The notes: a model not told the origin generated them from the sequence alone. 64,000 bases of DNA from Firmicutes bacterium CAG:534 (GCA_000436115.1 FR894562.1:170242-234241), one strand, 5' to 3'; positions 44,900 through 54,039 are shown, numbered from the stretch's first letter. Numbers and translations: made by a program.

Positions 44900-46015
44900 A
44901 TGAAGAATATTTATGTCACCAGAACCTCCATGCCATCAAAAGAGGAATATTTTGATGAAATATCGGGACTGTGGGATACTCATCTCTTAACGAATATGGG
45001 AGAAAAGCATCAGCAGCTGGAACAGCAGCTGAAGACATTTCTGGATGTGCCGGAGGTGTCCCTGTTTTGTAACGGACATATGGCTCTGGAGCTTTTAATA
45101 CAGGCGATGGGACTTGAGGGGGAAGTGATCACTACCCCATTTACTTTTGCATCTACGACGCATGCCATCGTCCGTAATGGACTTACGCCTGTTTTTTGTG
45201 ATATCAGCCTTGAAGACTATACCATGGATGTGAGCAAAATTGAAGATCTGATTACGGAAAAGACGTCGGCAATTTTGCCGGTGCATGTTTATGGAAATCT
45301 CTGTGATGTGGAAGAAATCGACCGGATAGCAAAGAAATATCAGCTTAAAGTAATTTATGATGCAGCCCATGCTTTTGGGATCCATTACAAAGGAAAAGGA
45401 ATGGCTTCCTATGGAGATGCCTCTATGCTGAGCTTCCATGCCACAAAGGTTTTTAACACCATAGAGGGAGGAGCTGTCTGCTTTCGGGATCCTGAAATTG
45501 GAAAGAAGTTATATCAATTAAAAAATTTCGGAATCCAATCGGAAACAGAAGTGACAGGTGTTGGTGCAAATGCCAAAATGAATGAATTTCAGGCAGCTAT
45601 GGGATTATGTAATTTAAGGCATGTGGAAGAGGAAATTGCAAAGCGGCAAAAGGTGTTTGAGCGATATATGGAGGGACTGCAGGAGGTAAAGGGAATAAAA
45701 TTACCAGAGTATGTCCGGAAAGGTGCAGACCGGAATTATGCATACTTCCCGGTTGTTATAGAGGCAGAGGCATACGGGCATAACAGAGATGAGGTATATA
45801 ACAGATTAAAGGAATATGGGATCTACAGCAGAAGATATTTTTATCCTCTGACAAATGAATTTTCCTGTTTTCACGGAAGATATGATTCCGAGTGTACGCC
45901 TGTAGCCCATGAAATATCCGAAGGAATACTTTGTCTTCCGATTTATGCAGATCTGGAAATGGAAAACGTTGATCTTATATGTAATACAGTGAAAAGGATT
46001 CAGCAGGGACAATAA
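44900..46015 (+). CDS. Sugar-nucleotide aminotransferase, VioA-like (DegT/DnrJ/EryC1 family)
   Basis: 371 aa, PLP-dependent. Lys183 in LSFHATKVFNTIEGGA is the Schiff-base residue, with D154 in YDAAHAFG. The SFHATKVFNTIEGG stretch is the VioA-type pattern (dTDP-4-amino-4,6-dideoxyglucose formation), different from the FdtB-type at 26660. It probably aminates C4 of dTDP-4-keto-6-deoxyglucose. A beta-helix acetyltransferase gene at 48985 could acetylate the product to Qui4NAc. One base after the methyltransferase gene. Confidence 0.82.
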   Translation: MKNIYVTRTSMPSKEEYFDEISGLWDTHLLTNMGEKHQQLEQQLKTFLDVPEVSLFCNGHMALELLIQAMGLEGEVITTPFTFASTTHAIVRNGLTPVFCDISLEDYTMDVSKIEDLITEKTSAILPVHVYGNLCDVEEIDRIAKKYQLKVIYDAAHAFGIHYKGKGMASYGDASMLSFHATKVFNTIEGGAVCFRDPEIGKKLYQLKNFGIQSETEVTGVGANAKMNEFQAAMGLCNLRHVEEEIAKRQKVFERYMEGLQEVKGIKLPEYVRKGADRNYAYFPVVIEAEAYGHNRDEVYNRLKEYGIYSRRYFYPLTNEFSCFHGRYDSECTPVAHEISEGILCLPIYADLEMENVDLICNTVKRIQQGQ

Positions 46016-46016
46016 G

Positions 46017-47054
46017 GTGAAAGAAAGAAATAGCAGCTTTGAATTAATGCGGATATTAAGTATTTTTGCGATTTTAGGAATGCATTCCATGAACCGCATT
46101 CTGGACATTCCACTTAACAGGGGGGATGTATTTGCTGTCTCGCTGATACAATCTGTTTTTAATATCAGCAGTTCCTGTTTAATGCTGATGGCAGGGTACT
46201 TTGGTCTGCGCCTCTCAGCGAAGAAGGTGATACATATAGAGGGCATGTTTCTTTTTTGGAGTCTTATGGAATTGGGAGTGCGCTTTTTGCAGGGAGAGGC
46301 TCCGGGGCGGAAAGATATTTTGGGACATATTCTGCCCCTGACTTCCGCTGAGAACTGGTTTGTGACGGGATATGTCTGTATTCTGGTTTTGAGTGGTTTT
46401 ATTAATAAGATGATCAAAGCCATGAGTAAAAAGGAAATGGAAAGGCTGATGCTGATTTTGATTAGCATTTTTTACATTCTGCCTACGCTTTTTTACTTTG
46501 AAATTACAGGAACAAATGGAAAAGGAGTTATTCATCAGTTCATTTTGTACTTGATTGGAAGATACCTGGCCCAATATGGTATCCCTAAAATAGCAGAAGG
46601 CAAAAAATGGCTTATGGGTCTTTTTGCAAGTATTTTTTGCATGTTTGTGCTTAATGTTATTGCTGAAAAGATCGGAATGCGATTCTGGTTTGCCAGAGAC
46701 TGCTCTGTGTTGATCCTGTTTGCTGCAGTATGCTGTGTGTGTCTGGCAGCCAGATGTTCCTTTCACAGCGCTGTCATTAATTTTTGTGCCGGAAATATTT
46801 TGGCTGTTATTTTAAATGAAGAAGCGGTAACCAAACTGCTTCTAAGAAACAGTAGTATCAGATTACTGATGCCTGACCAAAGCTTCGGACAGTGGGACTA
46901 CTATTTGCGATTATTTTTATGGTGCCTGCTTGTGATGGGAGTTGGGATCCTTGCGGAAAAAATAAGATTTTTTATTATGGGCAGACTGGAAGGAAAAGCA
47001 GGGGAAATGTGTGAAGCGAAAATAGGGAGTTTTCAATATGGAATTAAAGGATGA
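46017..47054 (+). CDS. Acyltransferase 3 family membrane protein (OafA/YrhL-like)
   Basis: 345 aa, about ten helices, GTG start at 46017. The N-terminus SSFELMRILSIFAILGMHSM carries the R and H residues of acyltransferase family 3 TM1 (PF01757). These proteins O-acetylate or O-succinylate surface sugars across the membrane. It overlaps the next gene by 17 bp. The acyl donor and target sugar are unknown. Confidence 0.8.
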   Translation: MKERNSSFELMRILSIFAILGMHSMNRILDIPLNRGDVFAVSLIQSVFNISSSCLMLMAGYFGLRLSAKKVIHIEGMFLFWSLMELGVRFLQGEAPGRKDILGHILPLTSAENWFVTGYVCILVLSGFINKMIKAMSKKEMERLMLILISIFYILPTLFYFEITGTNGKGVIHQFILYLIGRYLAQYGIPKIAEGKKWLMGLFASIFCMFVLNVIAEKIGMRFWFARDCSVLILFAAVCCVCLAARCSFHSAVINFCAGNILAVILNEEAVTKLLLRNSSIRLLMPDQSFGQWDYYLRLFLWCLLVMGVGILAEKIRFFIMGRLEGKAGEMCEAKIGSFQYGIKG

Positions 47055-48039
47055 AAAGGGGTATGCGCCGATTATAATCCCTACCTTGTGCCGCTACGAG
47101 CACTTGAAGGAATGTATCGAGTCTTTGGCAAGATGCAAACTAGCAGAGAAAACATGGCTTTATATTTCATTGGATTATCCGGCAAGTGAAAAGCATGTGG
47201 AAGGATGGAAAAGGATTTCCGAATATCTTCAGGATGGAATTCAGGGATTTGAAAAGGTAGTCTGCTTTTACCAAAAAGAGAACCTTGGAGCGCTTGCAAA
47301 TGAGATGTTCTTAATTGAGGAAGCATATAAAGAATATGACAGATATATTTTCACAGAGGATGATAATGTATTTGCGCCTGCGGCAATCGAATACTGGAAC
47401 CGGGTATTAGATGAATATGAAGAGGATGAAGATGTGATCGCTGTCTGCGCCAAATCTTTTCCGGAATATAATTATGAGGCAGATGACAATATCTTTATGC
47501 TGCAGTCATTTTCGGCATATGGATATGGAACATGGAAAGAGAAAGATCTGGAACTTAGAAGTAAGATCAATAAGGAACTGATCGATAATATAATCAAAGA
47601 TAAGAAAAGCTTCCGCAGAGTTTATACGGGCAACAGAGGAGTGCTGTTTGGACTGCTGAGCATGGCTCTTGAAAAGGAGCAGGTTCACTTTGACAGGAAG
47701 GGGAACCTGGCAGCTACCGATTATGCCATAACACTTTATATGACATACTATAACAAGTATGCGATCTATCCAAGACGCTGCCTGACACGCAATAACGGTT
47801 ATGATGGAAGCGGTGAAAACTGTGAAAAAAGAACAACCTCCGCTATGATATTAGATGAGCGCACGACATTTGAGATCAAGTGCAAGACTCCTCTTAAAAC
47901 GGAAAAGGTACTGCGAAGAGAAAAATGGTATCAATATGGAAGCCGTATGCTCATGCTGATCGAGGCGGTGCTGATCCGTCATTTTGGCACAGGCTGGTAC
48001 AAGTATTTCAAAAAATATCTACATGATGAAAGAAGATAA
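47038..48039 (+). CDS. Putative GT-A glycosyltransferase (GNT-I/GT2-like)
   Basis: 333 aa. N-terminal APIIIPTLCRYEHLKECIESLARC, then SLDYPAS, ENLGALANEM and YIFTEDDNVFAPAAIEYW, whose EDD (107-109) sits where DxD binds metal in GnT-I-like GT-A enzymes. The C-terminus has a basic hydrophobic helix without a clear transmembrane segment. A sugar donor cannot be given. RBS GGGAG 8 bp upstream of ATG 47038. Confidence 0.7.
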   Translation: MELKDEKGYAPIIIPTLCRYEHLKECIESLARCKLAEKTWLYISLDYPASEKHVEGWKRISEYLQDGIQGFEKVVCFYQKENLGALANEMFLIEEAYKEYDRYIFTEDDNVFAPAAIEYWNRVLDEYEEDEDVIAVCAKSFPEYNYEADDNIFMLQSFSAYGYGTWKEKDLELRSKINKELIDNIIKDKKSFRRVYTGNRGVLFGLLSMALEKEQVHFDRKGNLAATDYAITLYMTYYNKYAIYPRRCLTRNNGYDGSGENCEKRTTSAMILDERTTFEIKCKTPLKTEKVLRREKWYQYGSRMLMLIEAVLIRHFGTGWYKYFKKYLHDERR

Positions 48040-48042
48040 TAT

Positions 48043-48969
48043 ATGAAGGCAAATTGGGATTATTACAGAGCCAAGTGGTTTCTGGGAGCAGTCAGAAGAA
48101 GAATAGCGCATACCTATTTTAAAAAATATGCGGGCAGGGATTTTCTGACTGCAGAAGCCGGAAACGATTTGATTTATGAAGCCATTATGCGAGGAGATCC
48201 TTTTGTGGCAGGTAGATTTGGATCAACGGAGCTCAGCATCATGGCAAACAGGGAAGCCAGGGAAAATAAAAGACATATGAAGTGCGACGACCACAGAATC
48301 TGTGAGTTGTCCGGTTTCTTCCCTGAAAACAAAGAGCTTATAGATCAATTTTGTATGGAAATGAAAAGGATAATTCCGGAGCTTGACCTGCTGGCATCCT
48401 GGTATCTTCCTATGGAAGAATTTTTTGTGGACCGCTACATGCCAGAAGTGAAGATTTCCAAACTTACCTGCGTGGAGCCATATGCGTTTCAGAAACCGTG
48501 GTCCTCAGCACTGCAGGGAAAGAAGGTTCTTGTAATCCATCCTTTTGCGGAAAGCATTGAAAAACAGTATGGAAAACGGGAAATGATTTATCCGGGAACG
48601 GAAATTCTCCCTCAGTTTGAACTGAAGGTGATCAAGGCAGTACAGACCATTGCAGGAGAGAAGGACGGAAGGTTTGAAAACTGGTTTCAGGCGTTGGATT
48701 ATATGAAGGAACAGATGTATATGACCGATTTTGACGTAGCGGTCATTGGCTGTGGAGCATATGGCATGCCCCTTGCCGTAGAGGCAAAGCGGATGGGAAA
48801 GATTGCCGTCCATATGGGAGGCGCAACACAGCTTTTGTTTGGGATCATTGGCAACAGATGGATGGACAACCATACGATCATGAAATTTTACAATGAAAAC
48901 TGGACAAGACCGGATTCTGCAGAAGTGCCCGAGAGAAGCAAAGTGGTTGAGGATGCCTGCTATTGGTAA
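48043..48969 (+). CDS. GT-D-type putative glycosyltransferase (DUF1792-related)
   Basis: 308 aa, no membrane segments. An N-terminal FVAGRFGSTELSIM and a C-terminal DFDVAVIGCGAYGMPLAVEAKRMGKIAVHMGGATQLLFG match the two-part Rossmann arrangement of GT-D enzymes such as streptococcal dGT1, in which the acidic residue after RFG binds metal and the G-x-G-x-x-G-x-P-L loop is conserved. The assignment is by motif shape. It neighbours a GT-A gene and an acetyltransferase gene, which is consistent with a glycosyltransferase role. Confidence 0.5.
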   Translation: MKANWDYYRAKWFLGAVRRRIAHTYFKKYAGRDFLTAEAGNDLIYEAIMRGDPFVAGRFGSTELSIMANREARENKRHMKCDDHRICELSGFFPENKELIDQFCMEMKRIIPELDLLASWYLPMEEFFVDRYMPEVKISKLTCVEPYAFQKPWSSALQGKKVLVIHPFAESIEKQYGKREMIYPGTEILPQFELKVIKAVQTIAGEKDGRFENWFQALDYMKEQMYMTDFDVAVIGCGAYGMPLAVEAKRMGKIAVHMGGATQLLFGIIGNRWMDNHTIMKFYNENWTRPDSAEVPERSKVVEDACYW

Positions 48970-48984
48970 AGGAGAGAAAACGAC

Positions 48985-49551
48985 ATGGATAGTTTTTATA
49001 CGCCGGAAGAGGTGAAGAAGCTCGGCTTTCGCAAGGTAGGAAGCAATGTTCTGATCAGCCGGAAGGCAAGTATTTATGGAACTGAAAAAATGATAATAGG
49101 CGACCATGTCAGGATTGATGATTTCTGCATTTTAAGCGGACACATTGAAGTGGGAAGTTATGTGCACATTGCTGCATACAGTGCGCTTTATGGAGGGGAG
49201 AAGGGCATTTTTGTTTCTGATTTTGCCAATATATCCTCCCGGGTAAGCATTTACAGTATCAGTGACGACTATTCGGGAGAAACCATGACAAGCCCAATGG
49301 TTCCGGAAATATATAAGAATGTGACAAGTAAGGCTGTCAGGATCGGCAGGCATGTTATTATTGGAGCGAGCAGTGTAGTGCTGCCGGGTGTGGAACTGGC
49401 AGAGGGAAGCGCTTTTGGCTGTTTTTCGCTTATAAAAGACGATACGGAGTCATGGAGTATCAATGTGGGAATACCATGCAAAAAGGTAAAAGACAGAAAA
49501 AAAGATCTCTTAAAACTTGAAAAAAGCATGATGGATAAAGCAGAAAGGTAA
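48985..49551 (+). CDS. Left-handed beta-helix acyltransferase (possible VioB-like N-acetyltransferase)
   Basis: 188 aa, ATG 48985 after AAAGGAGAG. Hexapeptide repeats run through most of the protein (IGDHVRIDDFCILSG, VSDFANISSRVSIYSISDDYSG, RIGRHVIIGASSVVLPGVELAEG). A conserved YTPEEVKKLGFRKVG start and a NVGIPCKKVKDRKKDLL tail occur in sugar acetyltransferases of O-antigen clusters. With the VioA-like gene 3 kb upstream it could make dTDP-Qui4NAc; O-acetylation of another sugar is equally possible. Confidence 0.8.
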   Translation: MDSFYTPEEVKKLGFRKVGSNVLISRKASIYGTEKMIIGDHVRIDDFCILSGHIEVGSYVHIAAYSALYGGEKGIFVSDFANISSRVSIYSISDDYSGETMTSPMVPEIYKNVTSKAVRIGRHVIIGASSVVLPGVELAEGSAFGCFSLIKDDTESWSINVGIPCKKVKDRKKDLLKLEKSMMDKAER

Positions 49552-49563
49552 ATGGAGAATTTC

Positions 49564-51351
49564 ATGAAGGATTTTAAGACTGCAATCAGAATGATAAAGC
49601 AGGAATTATATATCTTGACGGCTAAGCAGAAAAGAACCAGTATCTTCCTTTTCTTTGTTGTTTTACTGGGATCAGCGTTTGAACTGCTTGGCGTTACGGC
49701 AATCCTGCCTTTGATAGAAGCCCTGATGGATCTGGACAGCATAAGAGAGAAATGGTATCTGGCGGCATTGGTAGACATCCTGAAGATCGAGGATCAGAAG
49801 GAAATGATCTATGTGATCTCAATCGCAGTGATTTTGGTATATCTGGTTAAAAATGTTTACCTGCTCTGGTCCATGAATGTACAGTACAAGTTTCGTTTTG
49901 ATTTTGAAAAGGAATTATCTACCCGTATGCTGACGGCTTATTTAAGGCGTCCTTACGAGTATTTTCTGAATATTAACAGTGCGCAGATCCTGCGAGGAAT
50001 TGATGGAGATGTGACAGGGGTTTTTACGATCTATGATTTTTTCTTCCGCATGCTGGCAGAAGCGTTTAATGTGATCCTAATAGGCATCTTTCTTATTTAT
50101 ACAGACTGGATCATGGCGCTTGGAGTGCTGCTTCTCTCAGGAACCTGTTTTATTGCGGTTTCGCTTGTGTTTAAACACATGCTGAAAGGCGTGGGAGAAA
50201 AGTCCAGAAATGCAGATATTCTGAAAAAGAAATATGCATATCAGGCGGTAAATGGAATTAAAGAGATCAATGTCATGAAGCGCAATGAATTCTTTATACA
50301 GAAATATGATGACGCTTATGAAATCAGCAAGGAAATGGAACGCAAGTCTACGTTTTTATCGAATTGTCCGGAAAAGATCATTGAGATAAGCTGCATCAGC
50401 GGGCTGATCATCATTGTGTGCCTGAGAGTGGCAATGGGCGTGGATTTGCAGACATTTGTTCCGCAGCTGTCAGTCTTTGCAGTTGCAGCCTTCCGTATTC
50501 TGCCCTCTATCTCTAAACTGGTTGGAAGCCTGAATGGACTGATGTATAAAAGACCTGCACTCGAAGCGGCGTACAATGGACTGCGGGAGGTAGAGCAGTA
50601 TGAGAAGCTGGTTCAGGAGATGGTGGATGATAAGCTTGACCGATCCTGCGTCAAAGAGGTTTCTTTTTTGCAAAAGCTGGAGATTAAAGACATTGTGTGG
50701 AAGTATCCCAGAGCACAAAAGGAAGTGATCCGGGATCTGAACCTGACCATACAAAAGGGAGAGGCCGTTGGCTTTATAGGGCCATCCGGCGCAGGAAAAA
50801 CTACATTGTCTGATCTGATCCTGGGATTGTTTAAACCTCAGAAGGGGCAGATCCTGGTAGATGGAATTGACATTTATACTATTCCTAACCGCTGGGCGAA
50901 GATGATAGGGTATGTGCCGCAGACGGTCTATTTGACGGATGATACCTTGCGCAATAATATTTCCTTTGGAATAGATGAGAGTGAAGTAGATGATGACAAG
51001 ATCTGGAAGGCCTTAGAGCAGGCACAGCTAAAGGATTATGTGATGCAGCTTCCGGAAAAACTGAACACCATAGTGGGTGAAAGGGGTATCAAATTTTCAG
51101 GGGGACAAAGACAGAGGGTTGCCATTGCAAGAGCTTTATATTATGATCCGGAAATTCTGGTATTAGATGAAGCAACATCAGCGCTTGATAACGAAACAGA
51201 AAATGCTGTAATGGAGGCCATTGATAAGCTGCAGAAGAATAAAACCCTGATTATTGTCGCACATCGTATCACAACCCTTAAAAACTGTGATAAGATATAT
51301 GAAATAAAGGACGGAAAGGCGTTTGAAGTCAAGAAGGAGCAGATCCTGTAA
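49564..51351 (+). CDS. ABC transporter, PglK-like flippase (copy 3 of 3)
   Basis: 595 aa from ATG 49564, which has GGAGA 5 bp upstream; ATG 49552 directly after the previous stop would add four residues. TM1 holds FELLGVTAILPL. Walker A GPSGAGKT (406-413), signature FSGGQRQR, Walker B ILVLDEATSALD and a switch His in IIVAHRIT. The region NGIKEINVMKR lines up with the GGIKEVKIL segment of copy 1. Probable flippase for a third lipid-linked glycan, or for a variant repeat unit. It precedes the nucleotidyltransferase pair. Confidence 0.85.
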   Translation: MKDFKTAIRMIKQELYILTAKQKRTSIFLFFVVLLGSAFELLGVTAILPLIEALMDLDSIREKWYLAALVDILKIEDQKEMIYVISIAVILVYLVKNVYLLWSMNVQYKFRFDFEKELSTRMLTAYLRRPYEYFLNINSAQILRGIDGDVTGVFTIYDFFFRMLAEAFNVILIGIFLIYTDWIMALGVLLLSGTCFIAVSLVFKHMLKGVGEKSRNADILKKKYAYQAVNGIKEINVMKRNEFFIQKYDDAYEISKEMERKSTFLSNCPEKIIEISCISGLIIIVCLRVAMGVDLQTFVPQLSVFAVAAFRILPSISKLVGSLNGLMYKRPALEAAYNGLREVEQYEKLVQEMVDDKLDRSCVKEVSFLQKLEIKDIVWKYPRAQKEVIRDLNLTIQKGEAVGFIGPSGAGKTTLSDLILGLFKPQKGQILVDGIDIYTIPNRWAKMIGYVPQTVYLTDDTLRNNISFGIDESEVDDDKIWKALEQAQLKDYVMQLPEKLNTIVGERGIKFSGGQRQRVAIARALYYDPEILVLDEATSALDNETENAVMEAIDKLQKNKTLIIVAHRITTLKNCDKIYEIKDGKAFEVKKEQIL

Positions 51352-51375
51352 GCTTGATTTTGGAAAGGCGGATTT

Positions 51376-52146
51376 ATGAAAGTAGTTATCCTGGCAGGAG
51401 GATCACAAAGCACGATCAGTGATTCCAGAGAAGGCATTCCAAAGCCCATGGTGGAAATAGGAGAAAAACCTTTATTATGGCACATCATGAAACAATACAG
51501 CCATTATGGGTTTGAAGATTTTCTGGTATGCGGCGGATATAAAGTAAACACCATAAAGGATTATTTCAGGGATTTCTATATTTATCAATCTGACATTACG
51601 GTTAATCTTCAGACCAATGAAGTACAGATCCACAAGAAGGTTACGGAAAACTGGAATGTGACAGTGGCAGATACCGGTGTTTTTGCATCTACCGGGCAGC
51701 GTGTCAGCAGGGCGCAGAAATACGTTAAGGATGACCTGTTTATTGTTACTTATGGAGACTGCCTGTCTAGTATTAACATTGCAAAGCTTGTAGAGGTTGC
51801 CAGAAAGCAGGACAAGGTCATTACCATGGCGGTAGCGCCGACAACCGGAAGAAATGTAGCGTTAAGGATTGGTGATGACGGTCTTTTGAAGAATGGCAAT
51901 GATGGAGATATGGTTCAGGCCTGGACGAATGCGTGCACCTATGTGTTTAAAAGCGAGGTTTTCCGCTATCTGAACGGAAATTACGAGCTGGATAAAAGAT
52001 TGCTTCCCATTTTATCAGAAAAGAACCAGGTGGCTGTTTATAAGCATGATGGATTTTGGAGTCCGGTGGAAACCATGCGTGACAAGGTAGATCTGGAAAA
52101 CCGCTGGAATGCCGGGATCGCACCGTGGAAAGTGTGGAATGAATGA
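51376..52146 (+). CDS. RfbF-like sugar-1-phosphate cytidylyltransferase with degenerate active site
   Basis: 256 aa, tandem paralogue of the next gene. The nucleotide-binding loop reads LAGGSQSTISDSREGIPKPM, so the invariant G-T-R is Q-S-T. YGDC (126-129) replaces YGDG, and VET (231-233) stands where RfbF has MDT with a metal-binding Asp. The fold and the PKPM and HDGFWSP segments are retained. It may be an inactive partner subunit, an altered-specificity enzyme or a regulator. GGAAAGGCGG precedes ATG 51376; it overlaps the next gene by 4 bp, so equal synthesis is likely. Confidence 0.8.
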   Translation: MKVVILAGGSQSTISDSREGIPKPMVEIGEKPLLWHIMKQYSHYGFEDFLVCGGYKVNTIKDYFRDFYIYQSDITVNLQTNEVQIHKKVTENWNVTVADTGVFASTGQRVSRAQKYVKDDLFIVTYGDCLSSINIAKLVEVARKQDKVITMAVAPTTGRNVALRIGDDGLLKNGNDGDMVQAWTNACTYVFKSEVFRYLNGNYELDKRLLPILSEKNQVAVYKHDGFWSPVETMRDKVDLENRWNAGIAPWKVWNE

Positions 52147-52883
52147 AGGTGGTAATATTAGCCGGGGGAATGGGAACCAGACTAAGCGAAGAGACTGTGA
52201 TCAAGCCAAAACCAATGGTTGAAATCGGCGATAAACCAATTCTGTGGCATATTATGAAATGGTATGCAGATTTTGGATTTCAGGAATTTGTGATCTGCTG
52301 CGGATATAAGGGGCATATGATCAAGGAATATTTCCTGAACTATAATAGCCGTACAGAAAATAATCACGAAAACTGGAAGGTTACACTGACTGATACGGGA
52401 CTTATGACAAAAACGGCAGGGCGTATTTTAAAGATCAGGGAATATCTGAAGGAAGAACCATTTATGCTCACATATGGCGATGGAGTATCGGATGTGGATC
52501 TCAAAAAGCTTCTTGCCTGTCATGAGCAAAGCGGAAAACTGGTTACGATTACAACAACGCAGCCGGAGGGCAGATTTGGCGCTTTGCAGATTACGGATCA
52601 GGGAGAGATCAGAGGCTTTAAGGAAAAGGCGCGAAAGGATCAGTCATGGGTCAATATGGGCTTTATGGTAATGGAGCCGGGAGTATTTGATTACATGGGA
52701 ACCGGAGAGGATATGCTGGAGGGCATGCCTTTTGAGATGCTTGCACAGAATAATCAGATGAATGCATACCGCCATGAGGGATTTTGGTCGCCTATGGATA
52801 CGGTACATGACAGGGCATATCTGGAGAGGCTCTGGGAGGAAGACCGGGCGCCCTGGAAAGTAAAAGATGAAATAAATGGTTAG
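52143..52883 (+). CDS. rfbF: Glucose-1-phosphate cytidylyltransferase, RfbF-like
   Basis: 246 aa with all motifs intact: LAGGMGTRLSEETVIKPKPM (GTR at 11-13, PKP 22-24), LTYGDGVSDVD (D113) and HEGFWSPMDTVHDRAYLE (D219). RfbF makes CDP-glucose from CTP and glucose 1-phosphate, the first step to CDP-linked dideoxysugars. The next enzyme, RfbG, is not in the window. A related specificity within the family is possible. The start overlaps its degenerate paralogue. Confidence 0.85.
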   Translation: MKVVILAGGMGTRLSEETVIKPKPMVEIGDKPILWHIMKWYADFGFQEFVICCGYKGHMIKEYFLNYNSRTENNHENWKVTLTDTGLMTKTAGRILKIREYLKEEPFMLTYGDGVSDVDLKKLLACHEQSGKLVTITTTQPEGRFGALQITDQGEIRGFKEKARKDQSWVNMGFMVMEPGVFDYMGTGEDMLEGMPFEMLAQNNQMNAYRHEGFWSPMDTVHDRAYLERLWEEDRAPWKVKDEING

Positions 52884-52900
52884 GAGAACCAAGGACAAAT

Positions 52901-54028
52901 ATGAAAATAGCCATGATAGGGCCGGTGCATCCTTATAAGGGAGGCATTGCCCATTACACAGATCTCTTGTGCCGTGCACTCAGAGAAGATGGGAACGAAG
53001 TACAGCTATATACTTTCAAATTTCAATATCCCAAATTGCTTTACAAAAAGCCTCAGAAGGATATGAAAAGCTCTGGATTTGGAACCAATGACGCTGATTT
53101 TTGCATTCATACATTAAACCCGTTTAATTGGATCAAAGTGGCCGGCAGAATAAAAAAACAGAAGCCGGAACTGATCATTTTACAATGGTGGCATCCTTAT
53201 TTTGCACCATGCTTTTGGTCGATCTGTAAGCTGTTAAGAAGAGAAAAGATCCTGTTTGTGTGCCACAATGTCTTTCCTCATGAACGTTTTCCTCTTGACC
53301 GTCTGTTGACAAAATGGACGTTAGGCTGTGGCAGATATTTTATCACGCAGTCAAAAATGGACGCAAGGGATCTTCTGTCCGTTAAGCATGACGCGGTGTA
53401 TCGGGTGACTCCACATCCCACCTACGGAATGTTCTGCAGGCAGGGAATGTCCATGCAAAAGGCAAGGGAGCAGTTACAAATAGACCAGGGGCAAAGAGTG
53501 CTTTTATTTTTTGGCTTTGTCAGGAAATACAAAGGTCTGCAGTATCTGCTGGAAGCCATGAAGCTGCTTAAGGAAAGAGATTTTAAGGTACAGCTTTGGG
53601 TAGTAGGCGACTTCGGTGAGGATAAAGAAGAATATGTTGAACAGATCAGGGCATTTGAAATAGGAGACCAGGTTCAGATGGTAGAAGGCTATGTTCCTGA
53701 TGATGAAGTAGAAAAGTATTTTGCGGCAAGCGATCTGGTGGTGCTTCCTTATTTGTCGGCAACCCAGAGTGGAATTGTGCAGATTGCATTTGGATTCGAG
53801 AAGCCTGTGCTGGTTACAGAGGTGGGGGGGCTGCCGGATGTGGTAACAAACGGCAAAACAGGGTATGTTGTGGAGCCCCGGTCGGCAGAGATGATCGCAG
53901 AAGCAATTATGGATTATTATATCAATAATAGAAGAGAAGCTTTTGTGTCACAGATTGAAAAAGAGAAGGATCGTTTTTCCTGGAAAACATTTGTAGATAC
54001 ATTGATGGAAATGGTAAGGAGAGATTGA
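52901..54028 (+). CDS. Glycosyltransferase family 4 (EX7E-less subgroup)
   Basis: 375 aa. N-terminus IAMIGPVHPYKGGIAHYTDLL is a clear GT4 acceptor domain. The donor domain has LFFGFVRKYKGLQYLLEAM, then LPYLSATQSGIVQIAFGFEKPVLVTEVGGLPDVV. The two Glu of EX7E are absent (SATQSGIVQ in that place), a feature of a known GT4 subgroup rather than damage. ATG 52901 follows AAGGACAA. Its stop abuts the stop of the convergent gene at 54029. Confidence 0.88.
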   Translation: MKIAMIGPVHPYKGGIAHYTDLLCRALREDGNEVQLYTFKFQYPKLLYKKPQKDMKSSGFGTNDADFCIHTLNPFNWIKVAGRIKKQKPELIILQWWHPYFAPCFWSICKLLRREKILFVCHNVFPHERFPLDRLLTKWTLGCGRYFITQSKMDARDLLSVKHDAVYRVTPHPTYGMFCRQGMSMQKAREQLQIDQGQRVLLFFGFVRKYKGLQYLLEAMKLLKERDFKVQLWVVGDFGEDKEEYVEQIRAFEIGDQVQMVEGYVPDDEVEKYFAASDLVVLPYLSATQSGIVQIAFGFEKPVLVTEVGGLPDVVTNGKTGYVVEPRSAEMIAEAIMDYYINNRREAFVSQIEKEKDRFSWKTFVDTLMEMVRRD

Positions 54029-54039
54029 CTAATCTCTCC
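54018..54039. terminator. Short perfect hairpin between convergent genes, stops inside the loop
   Basis: GGAGAGATT (54018-54026) pairs with AATCTCTCC (54031-54039) around the loop GACT. The stop codons of the + gene (TGA 54026-54028) and - gene (TAG on the complement of 54029-54031) lie in or at the loop, so the hairpin is coding on both sides. It may act as a compact bidirectional terminator. A T-run (GGTTTTT) follows about 5 bp downstream on the + side; the - side has only short T tracts, so termination is less certain there. Confidence 0.5.

Noticed and set aside
52901..54028. GT4 gene with missing EX7E taken as inactive
   Set aside because: The SATQSGIVQ form at this place is typical of a functional GT4 subgroup, and the rest of the fold is intact.
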